A stretch of 64,000 bases of DNA, from positions 62,001 to 126,000 of the forward strand of contig JARBJD010000021.1 in assembly GCA_033064195.1 (NCBI GenBank), written 5' to 3'. Every line of letters starts with the position of its first letter. Within the stretch, counting starts at the first letter, position 1. The stretch is from Blattamonas nauphoetae. Its lineage: Eukaryota > Preaxostyla > Oxymonadida. A program made the translations under genes and the position numbers. Below the pieces are notes generated by a model. The model was not told the DNA's origin. It searched no databases and saw only the letters and a program-made list of their open reading frames with translations. Shown here in pieces: positions 35,190 to 47,709 of the stretch.

Positions 35190-38000
35190 TGCCTCCTGTT
35201 TGAGTGAGAAGAGTCGAGGACGACGAGAAGTGAACGGTGAAGTCGAACACGGTTCCTGAGAGTGTGAGTGTCCCTCCTTCAATTTTGAACAGCGACGCTG
35301 AGTGTTTGGTGGAGGAAGGGTTCGTGATCGTGACAGAGTCGGAGAGGGTGAGTGTTCTTTCCTTCACAACCAACAGAGGCTGAGTGAGCGATGAGGGGAG
35401 TGCCAAGCCCATCGATGATAGAGCCAGTGAACCAGCTTCCACAACCAACTGGCCGTCAGATTCAAAAAGCAATGATTTCGGAGAAGATGAAGATGACGAG
35501 ATTGACGCACCTGTCGTCGGAGATGAAAGAGAAGTCGAGAGAGTGATATCTGAGCTGAGGCTGAGTATCGTCTTCGTGTTTGTGAGCAGCGAGAAGGCGA
35601 ACTGCAGTGTCGAGCAAGGAAGGCGTTCCTGCCCACACTTCCCATGACCCCAGAACCCTTCCGACACAAACATCGCTCCACTCGCGTGAGGATACAAATG
35701 ATACCCAAGCGGTCCGCAGTTCGTTGTGTTTGTCGAATCTGACCCAAACACTTCCTCCAACTTCGCTTTCGTAAGCACATTGTCGTTCGTTCCAATCAGA
35801 CTCGTCCAGTCAGTTGTTACAAGTGCTCCCACATCTTCTCCATCCACATACACTTCATGGCTTCCAGTCGTCCCCGCATTCTGGATCGACACACTCTTCA
35901 TCACAACATCCCCAGATGAGAACGACGGGCGAGAGATGAACACACTTCTTCCCTTCCCATCCACACCACAGTTGCATGATGTGAACGAAACTGATGACAG
36001 TGAAAGTGTCCCAGTCGTTGTCGAGTGGATCACTGAGCCAGACCCGTCATTTGTGATCGAAGAGAATGCCATCGATGAGAGAGACAGCGCAGCGGTTTTC
36101 GTGACAGAGAACACACTGCTCGCGGAGTCGAGTGCGAGAGATGGGACGGCGAGTGATGCAACCGTTGTTGATCCACCACTCAGAGAGAAAAGCGACGATG
36201 TCCTCTTAGTGGCCGAGTGTGTCAGTGTTGTTCTTGATTCTATCGTCAGAGTTCCAGATGTCACAATGAAGAGTGGAGAGGAAGGTGAAATTAACTTCAT
36301 CGAGTTCGTCCCACGCATCTCCAACGACCCTCCCGAAACCGAGCCAAACGTGACAGGAATGTCTGCTTCTTCATTCCCGATTGTGCAACCAGAAACCACA
36401 ACCTTCCCCAACGACAGTGAAATGACTGGTTTGGTTTGCGTAGAGGCGAAGAGGATGGTCAGCGCGGAGAGTGTGAGCGATGACGAAGATGAGGCTGTCG
36501 TGAACTGGCCAGTGTTTGAGAGTGTGATTGTGTTTCCAGTGATCGTCGCTTCATGCGTCCCACACGAAAAAGATGTTGAATGGTCAAGTGGTGTTTGGAG
36601 CTCGAGTGTGATCGGATTCAGCTTTCCTTCTGTTTCCGTGCCATACGATACAAGGGTCCTCTGAACTGTGGTGAGTGATGAACAGGGATAGACAGAGAAG
36701 CCACACAGCTCCCCATCAGACCCACTCGAACTTGCAAATCCATCTGATCCTATCGTCGCGAAGAAGAGGATCAGCGGAACAAAGTCAGTTGTGTTCGGTG
36801 TGTTCCATCCGCGATACAGATTCAGCAGAGCCGTTGTCGGAGTGATCGGCGTTGAACCCAAAAATACCATGCTCGTTCGAGTGACGACAGAGGAGAGAGT
36901 TGGCGCTTGCACAAAGAGAGCATTCCCATTCGTCGCCGTGCACGACGAAAATGAGGTTCCTGCTTGGAGAACGTATGAACCTGTCGATGAGAGAACGATC
37001 GACAGAGCTCCTCCTTTCCCCGACGACGAACACAATGTGAATGTTGTGCTTGACACTGTTAGTTTCGATCGTGTTCCAAGCTGAGCAAGAATCACTCCTC
37101 CATCTCCCACAGATGACACTGACTCGAACTTTCTGCCTCTGATTGTCACGATCTGGTCGTTCTTTCCATTTGTGCTTAGAAACGCCCCTCCTCCACTTCC
37201 TGTCTGCGTGATCGTTTTGAACTCACCGTCAGTCACAGAAAGTGTCGAGGCTCCTTCCATTCTGATCACACTCGCTGACGCCAAAGTGAGCGACGACAAC
37301 GAAACAGTGTCCAACACGAGGCTGCCTCCTGTTTGCGTGAGAAAAGCCGAGGACGACGAGAAGCGAACAGCGAAGTCGAACACGGTTCCTGACAGAATGA
37401 GTTTCCCACCCTCAACTCTGAACAGCGACGCTGAGTGAGCGGCAGAGGGAGGGTTCATGATCGTGACAGAGCCGGAGAGAGTAAGTGAGCTTCCCTTCAC
37501 AACGAACAGCGGCTGCGTGAGCGATGAGGGGAGTGTCAAGCCAATGGACAAGAACGATAATTGACCAGATTCCACAACGAACTGTCCATTTGAATCAAAG
37601 ATGAGTGATTTCGGAGAAGATGAAGATGACGAGATGGATGCACCTGTCGTCGGAGATGAAAGAGAAGTCGAGAGAGTGATATCTGAGCTGAGGCTGAGTA
37701 TCGTCTTCGTGTTTGTGAGCAGCGAAAACCCGAAACTGAGTGTCGAGCAAGGAAGATGTTCCTCCCCACACTTTCCATGATCCCAGAACCCTTCCGACAC
37801 AAACATCGCTCCACTCGCGTGAGGATACAAATGATACCCTAGTGGTCCGATGTTCGTTGTGTTCTTTGTATCTGACCCAAACACTTGCTCCAACTTCGCT
37901 TTCGTCAGCATCTCATTGTTCAGTCCGATCAGACTCGTCCAGTCAGAATCGACGACAGATCCCACATTCTGTCCCTCCAAAAACACTTCATGACTTCCAG
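35190..38000 (-). repeat. Diverged module duplication inside the split receptor
   Basis: The stretch at about 35190-35850 recurs at about 37320-37980 with an offset near 2,130 bp. Both encode 'ASGAMFVSEGFW', 'CSTL', 'LLTNTKTILSLSSDITLST' and a Ser-rich stretch. They differ at many third positions and some residues, so this duplication is older than the 1.5-kb one in the intact receptor. Confidence 0.7.
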
Positions 38001-39659
38001 TCATCCCAGCTGTGCTGATCGACACACTCTTCATCACAACATCCCCAGACGAGAACGATTCGCGAGAGATGAAAACACTCTTCAGCGACAGTATCCACGC
38101 TCCACTCATCTTGACGAAGCTGCTGGTTCCAGAGAATGAAAGAGGGACGAACTCGACACTTTCGAGACGAAGAGATCCGCCTTTCACATCGAAGAACGAC
38201 TTCTGTCGAGACACTCCAGTTTGTGAAGATGATTCTGTGAATCCGAGGGTGGCGAGTGAGAGAGAGCCAGCAGTAAGATCTGCAAAGCTCTGAGTGGTCG
38301 ATTTCATGACGATCAGCGAACGAGCTGAACCCAACCCAGTGACAGTGATTGTTTTCTTGCTGGTGATGGAGAGAGTTGACTCACTTGTCGTTCCTTCGGC
38401 AACGTTGAGATTGTACTCATGAATTGGCATGAGTCTGTCGACGATTCCTGAGAGCGATTGACACCCGACACTTGTGGACCAGCAGAACTGCTGGTCGGTT
38501 CCATCTTCTGAGTCGATTGTGATGGATGCTGGGTGAGGGAGATAGTTTGAAGCCGTGTCTCCATTGACTTAAGATCGCGGTGAGGAACAGATGCTGAACG
38601 ACGACGCGATGGGAGTGTCAAGAGAGACAGTCGACGAGGAATCGACGAAGAGCGATGATGCGGACTGCCCTGCACAATTCTCGAAGAGGAGACCAGAGAG
38701 TGTCAGAGTGCCGCAGGAGGTGATTGAGAGTGGGGCTTTCTGTGTTGTCGACAAGAGGCGAGAGAAGGTGGTGACAGAAACTGAGACTGACTGAACATTG
38801 CTTGTTGTGATGCCTCCGATCAACGATCCAGCAGTCCCTTCGATCTCAATTTGAGAGAGTGTTAGTGTGCCTCCCGTCGAATCTCGTTTGAAGTTCAGAC
38901 ACGGCTCGGATTGCCCACCCAATCCAATGAACGACGAGTCCTGCACATCCAATGTTGTGGTTGATCCTGAACACGACACACAACACCCTCCCGAGAACAC
39001 AAGGCCTGTGAGTATCATCCCCTTAAATGTCAGCGTTCCCGCAGTCGTTTTGAAGAGTGGCTCTGAGATTGGAGTCGACGCTTCCCCGTTCAACCGAATG
39101 ACACAATCAGAAACGGTTGTTGATCCTGCATCTGTCTGTGAAAGCAACATTCGCCCGGATTTTGGAAGGAATGTGAATAAGTGAATCGTAAATGCTCCAA
39201 TTGTTTTTGTGATGAACGGTGTCTCCCCAGAATAAACCATAATGGGATCATCTGTCCCAAAAGAGGAGAAAGTGGTGCTTTTCGCGTCGAGGGCGATTGT
39301 GGTTGATTCTTCATACCGCCCTGCTTCGACAAGAATGACACCATCTTTCATGGGAATCATGTGCTCTCCGACGAAATTGAGGGTTTTGCATTTGAAATCG
39401 TACGAGGCGCCACATTTATCCTCGTCACGGCCTGTTTCGATGTTCACGATGACCTGTGGATCAGGAAGGAGAACGTTCATGTTGGTTGAGTTTGGTGGCG
39501 ACAAAAATTCGAATGTTGTGTATTTTGGTGTGCCGCCAGGTTCTTCGTAGAGGATTCTGCTTCCGACTGATGTGCTGAAGCAGTTGATGAACGAGGTAGG
39601 GTCGATGAGACATGTCTTCCAATATACATTCCATGAAAATCGAATATCAACACCTGCAG

Positions 39660-39723
39660 CTGAAGAACGAAATCTGCGGTGTGCCCACGACGTAAGAAAA
39701 GATGCAATTTCCATCCAAGGTAC
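39660..39723 (-). other. Probable 64-nt intron
   Basis: In gene direction it starts GTACCTTGG and ends TTCTTCAG. Splicing joins '...NILVADS' to 'TAGVDIRFSW' with a phase-1 junction. The alternative is a simple frame shift near 39700, since both frames overlap here. Confidence 0.5.
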
Positions 39724-41259
39724 TACTGTCAGCAACCAAAATGTTGGAATACACGATACTACCCTGCATCTGGGAGTTGTCCAACGATCCTCCAGTTCTC
39801 TCCGTTGAACATCTCTCAAGACGGACGTTCTTGACAATCGATCCAGACGGGATCAACGCAACTTGAAGTCCACCACCAAAGCTTGAGGCGTCGTCTGTAT
39901 ACTTAATGCATTTCCCTTCCGTTATATTTCCTTGCTCAATGTGGATTGAGCCGGCATTCTCACAACTAATCGCTCCTCCAAAGAAGCCCGTACAACGCAA
40001 AAACGATGATACCACAATTGTCAACCCTCCGGTGGATTGTCCCTCAAAATAGATTGCTCCGCCTTTGGTTAACTCATCTGGATTTCTGGTGAGATTGTTG
40101 TCGACAAAAGTGCAGGAATGAACAGCCAAACTTGCACCATTCCTGCATCTGAGAGCACCTCCATGTGTTTGTGATGTACATTTTGTGAATGAACATGACG
40201 TGTAGTTGTGGTTGGTTGTGATTTCCGTGATTTGTTTCTCTTCGTATTGAGCATCTGTGACTAATGTGTATGTTGTTTGGCTCAAAGTGAATGTGGTGTT
40301 GCTGGCGAAGAGCGTTGTCCGAGTGTTCACGTTTCGGATGACGCCGCCATCGAGCACGTTCTCGCATCTGTCGAACTGGGAGTCGTGTAAACTAACATTG
40401 AATGACGGGACATGTGGGTCGGCTCCGAAATAGGTTGGGCAGTGGCTGATGTTCGAAAAGCGGGTTGAGGCCACATCCAATTGCTGGAGTTTGGGACAGG
40501 TCAGAAAGGAGCCTCCAGATTCAACGACAACGTCCAAAAATGAACACTGCCGGAAGAGAACCGTGCTTGATGTGGAATCTGTTGTGCACAGCGAGGGAGA
40601 GGTCGACTGGGGGAATGAAAAGCGGGTTGAGTCGACGATGAGCGACGATGCGTTGATTTCCATGGGCGACAGGTGTTTCAGAACAAGTACGTGCGAGTCT
40701 GACAGATGACAGACTGACGCACCTGTGATTATAAGAGCTCGTGTCGAGATTGTTTCTAAGGATAGGGAGTTCAATGTGATTGTTGAATTTGAAGCTGAGA
40801 TGAGGGATTCTCTCGCTTGCTGTCCCTCAAAAATTCTGGTAAGGATGAGCTCCTTTCCATCAATACCGATATTTTGGTCTTTGAACCGAACAGTGTTGGA
40901 GGCAAAGTCAGTTCGTGAGAGGCGAATGGTTCGCGTGGTTTGTTCAGAGTTCGCGGCAGTATGGAAATCTTGTTGGGCGAGGAAGAATCCAAGATCATTG
41001 AGTTCGAAGGATGGATCTCCCACGATATACGAATTAATCCAAAGGATAAACGAAATCATTGAAAGTGGATCAAACCATTATTCAAGTTTCTTCAGTTGAA
41101 GTCTGACCTTTTGACTGGAAAAGGAAGTTAAAGTCTTTCAGTTTACAGATTCGACGAAACGACAACTGTATTACTGTGAAGTGACAAGTACAGATGTGTT
41201 AGGAACAGTTCATCTCGTTACCCCATTTCCGCTTGTGGCAGCGATTGGGTTGGTATGGG

Positions 41260-42435
41260 CTAATATTGGAGCCAGGTGATCCACTGTGCGACATCAAAGA
41301 GAACCTTCGCACGAGGGCTGTCCTTTGAGTGAGTCTTGCAGCGTGTGTCAGCCACAAGTTTGAGTTCGTGTAGTGTTTGTTGCTGCGCTGTCTTGAAGAA
41401 AATATGTTTTTGTTCAAGTGTCATGAGAGGTTTGAGTGTTTCGAACAGCTGGGTGATGAGATCATCTGGGCCCTCATGTTCGATGATGACATACAAAGCA
41501 CGAAACAGGTTTGCGCGGATCTTTGCTGGTGTGAAACCATCACATTTGATCAAATTTTCGGGTTTTGTTGTCTTTGTGATCGAGGATAGAAGCTGGAACC
41601 AACGAATCAGAGCGATTAGTCCGATTTTTGGTGACTGGTGATTGACGAGAGCATCCAATCGCGACTCGCCTTCTTGATGAGACGGACAAACCATCAACAG
41701 ACGTGAAAGAAGAAGGATTTGTGTTTCGTCTTTGATGTGTGGAAACGCCGATTCGAGAAGGTCGAGACCGACAGACGAGATTCTGTTGCGGTTATTGAGA
41801 CGACGAGTGGTTGCATGAGAAATGAGGGTGTTGAGGACTTTGACGACATCGTATTCGTAGTGACTGTGTTCGAGGAGCTTCGTGTCGACGAGAGCGTTGG
41901 AGAGGAATCGGATGACATCGTATGAGAAGTCACCAGAATTGATGGAAGTGTTGAGTGGGAGAGCCATCACTTCGCGGGAGATCCGTGTTAGAAACAGGAT
42001 CCACAGAACATCTGCAAGGCTTCTCTGTCTCATCATCCCACAACCAACGCTGCCGACTGACGAAAGAAGTGACATGGGCAGACTGTGGTGCTCAGCGAGA
42101 GCTTCATCAACAACAAACAAGAAGAGAGGCGTTCTCGATGTCGTTCCCATTCTCAGAATCGCAGAGTCCACAATTCCTTGAGCTCGGTCTTCTGCTTCTT
42201 TCTTCGTTGATGAAATATCATGGTGTTCCTTGTTTTCTTCATTGTCAACATCGATGAGTGATGGACGCCCAGTAGGGAAGCGCTTTGGCAGAAGGCGTGT
42301 TAATGGTTCGAAGACTTGTTTCATTTCTTCTCGCAGATCCGTTTCTTTGTATCCTGTGCTGAATGGAATCGGGAAGGGGAGAGATTCTGTCTTCGTGTCC
42401 ACAACATCGATGTAAGATGTGTTCGTTGAAGTGAA
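41260..42435 (-). pseudogene. 3' part of a helical host gene split by the DIRS-type element
   Basis: About 390 codons, entered in frame at 'FTSTNTSYIDVVDT' and ending 'DVAQWITWLQY' with TAG. The product is alpha-helical and soluble ('ILFLTRISREVMALPLNTS', 'SVGLDLLESAFPHIKDETQI'), without recognisable motifs. The last ATG upstream (42453) lies in transposon sequence, so this piece has no start of its own. The host sequence continues at 49458 ('VKSGSGFF' followed by 'TSTNTS'), which shows that one gene was split. It may be a distant relative of the helical family at 10415 and 60960, but I cannot align it convincingly. Confidence 0.65.
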
Positions 42436-42517
42436 GGATTTCCTTTCACTCAATCCTCTACCAAACCTGTGCCTTCAACAAGTGAGATATCCCTGGTGAC
42501 GTGTAAGGAAACAATGG

Positions 42518-43719
42518 GTGGCAGATCCAATCATGACTCAGCCTAGTCAACAGTCAGTGTTAATCCAATCCGATGCACTATCTTCGATAAATGTTAGTGC
42601 TGATCTCATCACAGAGATTACGAAACAAGTAATCAATTCCATTCCTCAATACATATCGCAAGCAACAACTCAGTCAATTGCACGACCGATCGAGACTAAA
42701 ATTGGAAACACGGCAGAACAAGCTCTAGATCCCCTTTCACCGATACACTCACAAGAAAAGATCCTCAAGAGGAAACGTACTTCTCCCACTAGAACAGATC
42801 GAAGGCACCGAAATCGACCATCTAAAAATCGAAGTATAGCTGTGCATCGTCGGAATAGACGACAACAATCCAAATACGATTACACTGACAGTAGTTTCGA
42901 AGAATCCTCAGAGTCATATCAGTCGTCAACAATGATATCAGACACTTCTTCGACAGATGATGACTTGATGCGTCTAAAGGAGATTCTTCGCCACCGAAAG
43001 TCGAAATCGCACAGGACTACAAAAGGAAGAAGAGTTCCCATCGAAATTTGAGCACATCGACACGATCATCATGCAGCGATCGGCGACACAGACGAAGTGG
43101 AATCTCCAGCCGACAAAGACAGGAAATGCTAAAGAAACAACTTTTCAAAGATATGAAGAAGCAAGAACCATCTTTTACTAAGAATTGGCTGCAAACAACA
43201 TTGCCAAATCAGCAACGTGATTTGACAAATTCACATACGTCTCAGATCAAGAATTTGTTGGGAATTCCCACAGAAATAGCTGCAAACCGTGCGATAATCA
43301 CAGAGGCGCAGAGAATACAAGATCAGGCCTTGATGACAGCAACACATTCAACCTTTTCGTCGATCGGACACATGGCCCAAGTTTATGATATGGTCACACA
43401 TGGAGAGCCGCCAAAACACATCCTGCCAATTATCACGAAGGGTATCTTGGATGCTGCGGACTCTGCAGCCTGCAGCCATCTTGGCCGATACGTTACCCCA
43501 GTCAATGCGGGACAGGTCGCTTTCACTTTGGGGCTCACTCAACCAGCGACAGCCCCCAATGATCTGCTTCTACCTCCCAATCAATCTCCAGGGTTCACTC
43601 AGTCCAATAATCCACAACAACAGTTTAGTCAAAATTCTTTCTCTCAACAAGGGGGGTCAGTCCGCCTCCCGACCCAACCCAAGGGACAACGCAACAGATT
43701 CTACCCCAAACGACATTAA
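42518..43719 (+). other. Gag-like region of the DIRS-type element
   Basis: Two overlapping frames (42518-43051 and 43048-43719) precede the reverse transcriptase. The first is rich in Arg/Ser with basic patches ('KILKRKRTSPTRTDRRHRNR'). The second contains 'LLGIPTEIAANRAIITEAQR' and 'MAQVYDMVTHGEPPKHILPI', followed by a Gln/Asn/Pro-rich tail. The position and basic composition fit the gag-like first gene of DIRS elements. No zinc knuckle is visible. Confidence 0.55.
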
Positions 43720-43763
43720 CACAACCATCCAGTCGACCAGTTCCGGAGAGGCTGAGGGATGCC

Positions 43764-45388
43764 TTGGCGAGATGGGAGGAGATAGGCGGGAAGGAGAGGG
43801 TGTTAGCAGGGGCAATGTGGGAGTGGATCAGTCCTGAGTCCCCGCAGAAGTTGCAAGAACTCCCGTGGTCTCCTCCATTCAAGGGCAATGTGGAGGAGAC
43901 GGCGGCTTTTCATTCACTCTTGTTGGAAGAGATCCAGACGGGTGTGGTTGTTCCTGTCCCACAAACGGAAGTCACCCTCTCTCTTCATACCTTCCTTGTC
44001 CCAAAAACGGGGGGGAGATGGCGGAAGATCTTGAATGCGACGGCACTCAACAAGGAACTGAAGGTCGAGCATTTCAAAATGGAAGATGTAAAAACAGCGA
44101 CCTCTTTCATCAATGGAGGAGAATGGATGACGAGTATAGACCTGAAGAATGCATATCAACATGTCTTGGTGCCTCCACAACTCAGGAAGTATCTCTGCTT
44201 CGAGTTCGAGAAGCAGTTTTATCAATACGTGGGAATGCCGTTCGGGTTGTCGACTGCTCCGCGAACGTTTACGAAGATTATGCGTTGTGCTGTGAAACAT
44301 CTCCGCCACATTCTCAGATTCCGATAATCTTCTATCTAGACGACATTCTCCTCATCTCGCAAACGATGGAGTCGGCAAGGGTCAATACAGAAAGAGCGAT
44401 GGAAACCCTGACAAACTTGGGTTTTCAGATTGCCGTCAGCAAGTGTCAGACAGTCCCATCCCAATCAATCGAATTCTTGGGATGGTCGATCGACGCGGTT
44501 ACACAATCGATCTCAATCACCTCGTCTCGACGCTCCAAACTCCTCCATCAATTGCGGATGACCAAGGCAATCATCCTACATCGAGAATCAATCAGAGTGA
44601 GGGACTTGGCAGCTCTGATCGGTCGTCTCAACTTCCTTCGAACGGTCATTCCAGCTGCGAGCCTCAACCTGCAGAAATTAAACCAATGGAAAGACATGGG
44701 TGCCAGGCAGGGTGGATGGGAAGCGAAGGTCCAGCTCAACCGTCTCCACCTGGGAGAGATCACCTTCTGGGCTTCAGCGATAGAACGGAACACTCCTCAC
44801 TCCTTCCGTCAAGTCACACCCACAGCATCTCTCACCACAGATGCGAGCCCATGGGGCTGGGGATGTGTGCTCACGATTGGGGAGGAGACAACTCTCTTCC
44901 ATGGAGTCTGGACAGAACAGCAGAAGGTTCAGACGTCCAATTGGAAAGAAACGGCAGCGATTCGTTTCTCCCTAATCAAAGCGACCATGCTCCTCAAGCA
45001 GAAGGATGTGCGGGCAATCACAGTTCACAGCGACAATACGACGGCCGTTCAAAATGTGAAGAAGCAGAGAGCCACCTCATCCCTTGTTCAGATCACGAAT
45101 CAAACTCTTCAAACAATCAGATCGAGTGGGATGATTCTGGCCGACATCCAACACATTGCGGGAGTGAAGAATACAGTAGCGGATGCTCTGTCAAGGCTCC
45201 ACCCTCTTGCGGAGTTCATGCTGACCCCTCTAGCGCTTCAGGTATTGAAAGATCGATGGTCTTACGTTCCTCTGATCGATCTCTTCGCCACAGATCAGAA
45301 CAGACAATGTCACAAATACTTCTCGCTGAGACCGGAAGAGCACTCAGCTGGCGTGAATGCCCTCGTCGTCAACTGGACAGGGATGATA
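43764..45388 (+). other. Reverse transcriptase and RNase H region of the DIRS-type element
   Basis: RT motifs are visible in order: 'FLVPKTGGRWRKILNATALN', 'MTSIDLKNAYQHV', 'MPFGLSTAPRTF' and the catalytic 'YLDDILL'. RNase H-like features follow ('LTTDASPWGWGC', 'VHSDNTTAVQNV', 'VADALSRL'). The set and order are those of DIRS/Ngaro elements. The 3' end of the region is cut by the mariner-type element. It is treated as a fossil copy, with no further detail on its condition. Confidence 0.75.
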
Positions 45389-45415
45389 CAGCTCGACTAG
45401 TTCTGAATTGCATTG

Positions 45416-45600
45416 TAATTTTTCAGAAATATACTTTAATTATTCAGAAATGAACATAATTTTTCAGAAATGTACTTTAATTTTTCAGAAATGAACATAA
45501 TTGTTCAGAAATGAACAGAGATTGTTCAGAAATGAACAATGATTCTTCACAAATGAACAGTGATTTTTCTGAAATGAACACTAATTTTTCAGAAATGAAT
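45416..45600 (+). repeat. Left subterminal array of 'TTTTTCAGAAATGAACA' repeats
   Basis: About nine copies of a 17-21-bp unit with consensus TTTTTCAGAAATGAACA, spaced at about 20 bp. The matching inverted array lies at about 47390-47580. Such arrays are typical transposase-binding sites. The periodicity of about two helical turns would place the sites on one face of the DNA. Confidence 0.85.
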
Positions 45601-45728
45601 GATCAAAATGAGTTGTCCAAATGCAATTTCGTAACCATATTCAGTCTTCTGAACAATGAAAAAAGGTTGATCGGACCCTTAAATTGTCTCAAAAAATTAC
45701 GCGTAACCATTTTCGAATGTGACATCAG

Positions 45729-47289
45729 ATGATAAACGGAGAAGATTTTTCTGGAAAATCATCGCGAAATTTCATGGAACGCTCCTTTTCTCTCATCGAT
45801 GATGAATCTGAGACTGACGAGTCTCAAAACTCACCGATCACCGAAAGACAAATACAATACCAATCTCTCAACGAATCGGATGGATGGTTCTTTGGTGATG
45901 AAGTTGTTGATTGTGAATCTGGGATGGAAAGTCAGCAGGATGGGCTTCTCACAGGCGGATTCAGTCAGGATTTTATTCGAACAAGTCTCAAACGATCGAA
46001 AGATGAACTTCGAAGACTCTTGCCAGAAAGAATTGAAGCAGTTGATAGTGCAAGCCCACCTGAACCTCTTATTCCACAAGATCCTCATGAGTTTGTTGAA
46101 CTACCAGCTCCTCAGAAGATGAAACGTGGTCGTCCAACTTCTCGTCCTGCCCCAAAGCCCCGACGATCTTACACCATTCTCACGCCTCGTGAACGCGACT
46201 TGGTCCTCGATGAAGTGAAGGAAGGGAAGAAGTACGATTTGATTGTCGAAAAGTGGAACATCTCGAAAGGAACAATCAACAACATCGCATCTGGAAAACC
46301 TGCTCCCAAACCTCGTGGGGGAGCAGTCTATCGAAAAAATCACTCCAGAAATTTCACGATCAATGAATGATGCAATTCTTCAAAACCCACTCTTGAAGGG
46401 AGAAGAACTCAAAACTCTCGTCGAGGATAATCATGGAACATCCGTTGCAGTGTCGACAATCAATGCTCACCTAACTTCACCAAAAATGGTGGAACACGGG
46501 TGTACAAAGTTCACTGTGAAGAAAGTCGAGCTGCTCCAACACGAACGCAATTCGGAGGAAACAAAGGACGCGAGACTCGACTATCTTCAGCGATACGCAA
46601 CAACATTCTCTCAAGGTGGATTTGCTGTCTACATCGACGAAACTTCCTTCAACAAGACCTGCTTCCAAAATCAAGGTCGTGCTCCAATCGGTCAGCGTTG
46701 CCTTCAACGAGTTCGTCGATTGCAAACTGAAAATCTCACTGCAATCACAGCGATCTCTGAAGCGTGGGGTGTTGTTCATGTGACGTGGGTTCAAGGAACT
46801 GTGTCTGCCCTTGAATTCCAACATTTCCTCCTCTCACTTTTTGAGTCCCTTCAAAGAAGAACGAATGAAAGCTGCACACTGATTCTGGACAATGTTGGCT
46901 TGCATAAGACGGATGAGGTGAAAGAGCTCATCAGATCGAAAAATTACACAACTCTGTTCACTCCACCAAATTCATGTGAGTTGAATCCGATCGAGTACGT
47001 CTTTGGCATGTGGAAAGGTGGGAGTTCGATTCCTTCTCATGTCAGAACAGAGGATCAACTGCGGATTCATCTTTCGGAATCTCTCAGTGCAATTCCTCAT
47101 CGTAAGATATCCGCGGCCATCAGATTTGTGTCTCTCAGACTTCATCCAATTGTCGCTCGCCGAGGTGATTTGGCTCTCAATCGAACACAAGAACAGTTCA
47201 ACCGCGATTCGAACGGCCCACAAGCTCCAAGTCCGCAAGCAATCATGCCACCAGACCAAGGACCACGAGTGGAAGAACCTGAAGAATAA
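45729..47289 (+). CDS. Mariner/IS630-type DDE transposase
   Basis: The N-terminal frame (45729-46370) has an acidic region, an AT-hook-like 'KMKRGRPTSRPAPKPRRS', and a helix-turn-helix ('LDEVKEGKKYDLIVEKWNIS'). The catalytic frame (46243-47289) has 'FAVYIDETSFN', 'LILDNVGLHKTDEV' and 'PPNSCELNPIEYVFGMWK', the DDE_3 signature with a third acidic residue in 'NPIEY'. The two frames overlap and are offset by one base around 46300-46345, where short G and A runs occur. This could be a frame shift, slippage or a small splice. The catalytic triad is intact. Confidence 0.8.
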
Positions 47290-47389
47290 ACTGCTTCATC
47301 AATAATTCACCACACAAGAGTGTTTCCCTTCGTTCTGTCAGTCTTTTCTAAAACGAGTGGTCTAAAATAAAGCCGAAAAAGAGCCGTTC

Positions 47390-47580
47390 ATTTCTGAACA
47401 ATCACTGTTCATTTCCGAATAATCATTGTTCATTTCAGAAAAATCACTGTTCATTTACGAATAATTCATGTTCATTTCTGAAAAATTAAAATTCATTTCT
47501 GAACAATCATGATCATTTCTGAACAATCAAAATACATTTCTGAACAATTATGTTCATTTCTGAATAATTAAAATGCAATT
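47390..47580 (-). repeat. Right subterminal array, inverted copies of the same motif
   Basis: About nine copies of TGTTCATTTCTGAAAAAT, the reverse complement of the left array's unit, again at about 20-bp spacing. Some copies carry one or two changes. Confidence 0.85.
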
Positions 47581-47709
47581 CAGAACTAGTCGAGCTGTAC
47601 AACCTCTCTGTCATCCTCCGATTCTCCTCATTCCACGAGTTCTGAAGAAGCTGAGGGAGGAACCAGTGAAGAAGGGAGTCCTCATCACTCCGGACTGGAG
47701 CAATCAAAC

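Larger units (their letters stand above)
33147..41059 (-). pseudogene. 5' part of the transposon-split giant beta-helix receptor
   Basis: The start at 41059 gives a short hydrophobic leader ('MISFILWINSYIVG'). Residues about 150-430 are Cys/Gly beta-helix repeats ('CSFTKCTSQTHGGALRC', 'FFGGAISCENAGS'). A likely 64-nt intron at 39660-39723 leads to 'AGVDIRFSWNVYWKTCL' and 'VNIETGRDEDKCG'. The frame then runs to an in-frame TAA at 38569-38571 and continues unchanged beyond it ('VNGDTASNYLPHPASIT') down to 33149. The long second part has repeated modules that open with 'HGKCGEEHLPCSTL' or similar. The architecture and order match the intact receptor at 85-9555. The gene is cut at 33147 by the pogo-type element; the rest lies at 27048-27260 and 19388-21154. 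Confidence 0.8.
45389..47597. mobile_element. Mariner/IS630-type transposon inside the DIRS-type element
   Basis: Inverted ends CAGCTCGACTAGTTCTGAAT are flanked by TA (45387-45388 and 47598-47599). The element is 2,209 bp long and carries a DDE transposase on the plus strand. Both subterminal regions hold arrays of a roughly 20-bp motif in opposite orientation. It lies at the 3' end of the RNase H region of the DIRS-type element. Confidence 0.88.

Noticed and set aside
38569-38571. Streblomastix-type code (TAA/TAG as Gln) for the whole window
   Set aside because: Several otherwise intact genes and transposases end with TAA or TAG where family ends are expected, so the standard code explains the window better.
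41260-42453. Complete gene starting at ATG 42453
   Set aside because: The first codons lie within the end of the DIRS-type element. The host frame enters at about 42435 and its upstream part is at 49458-49987.
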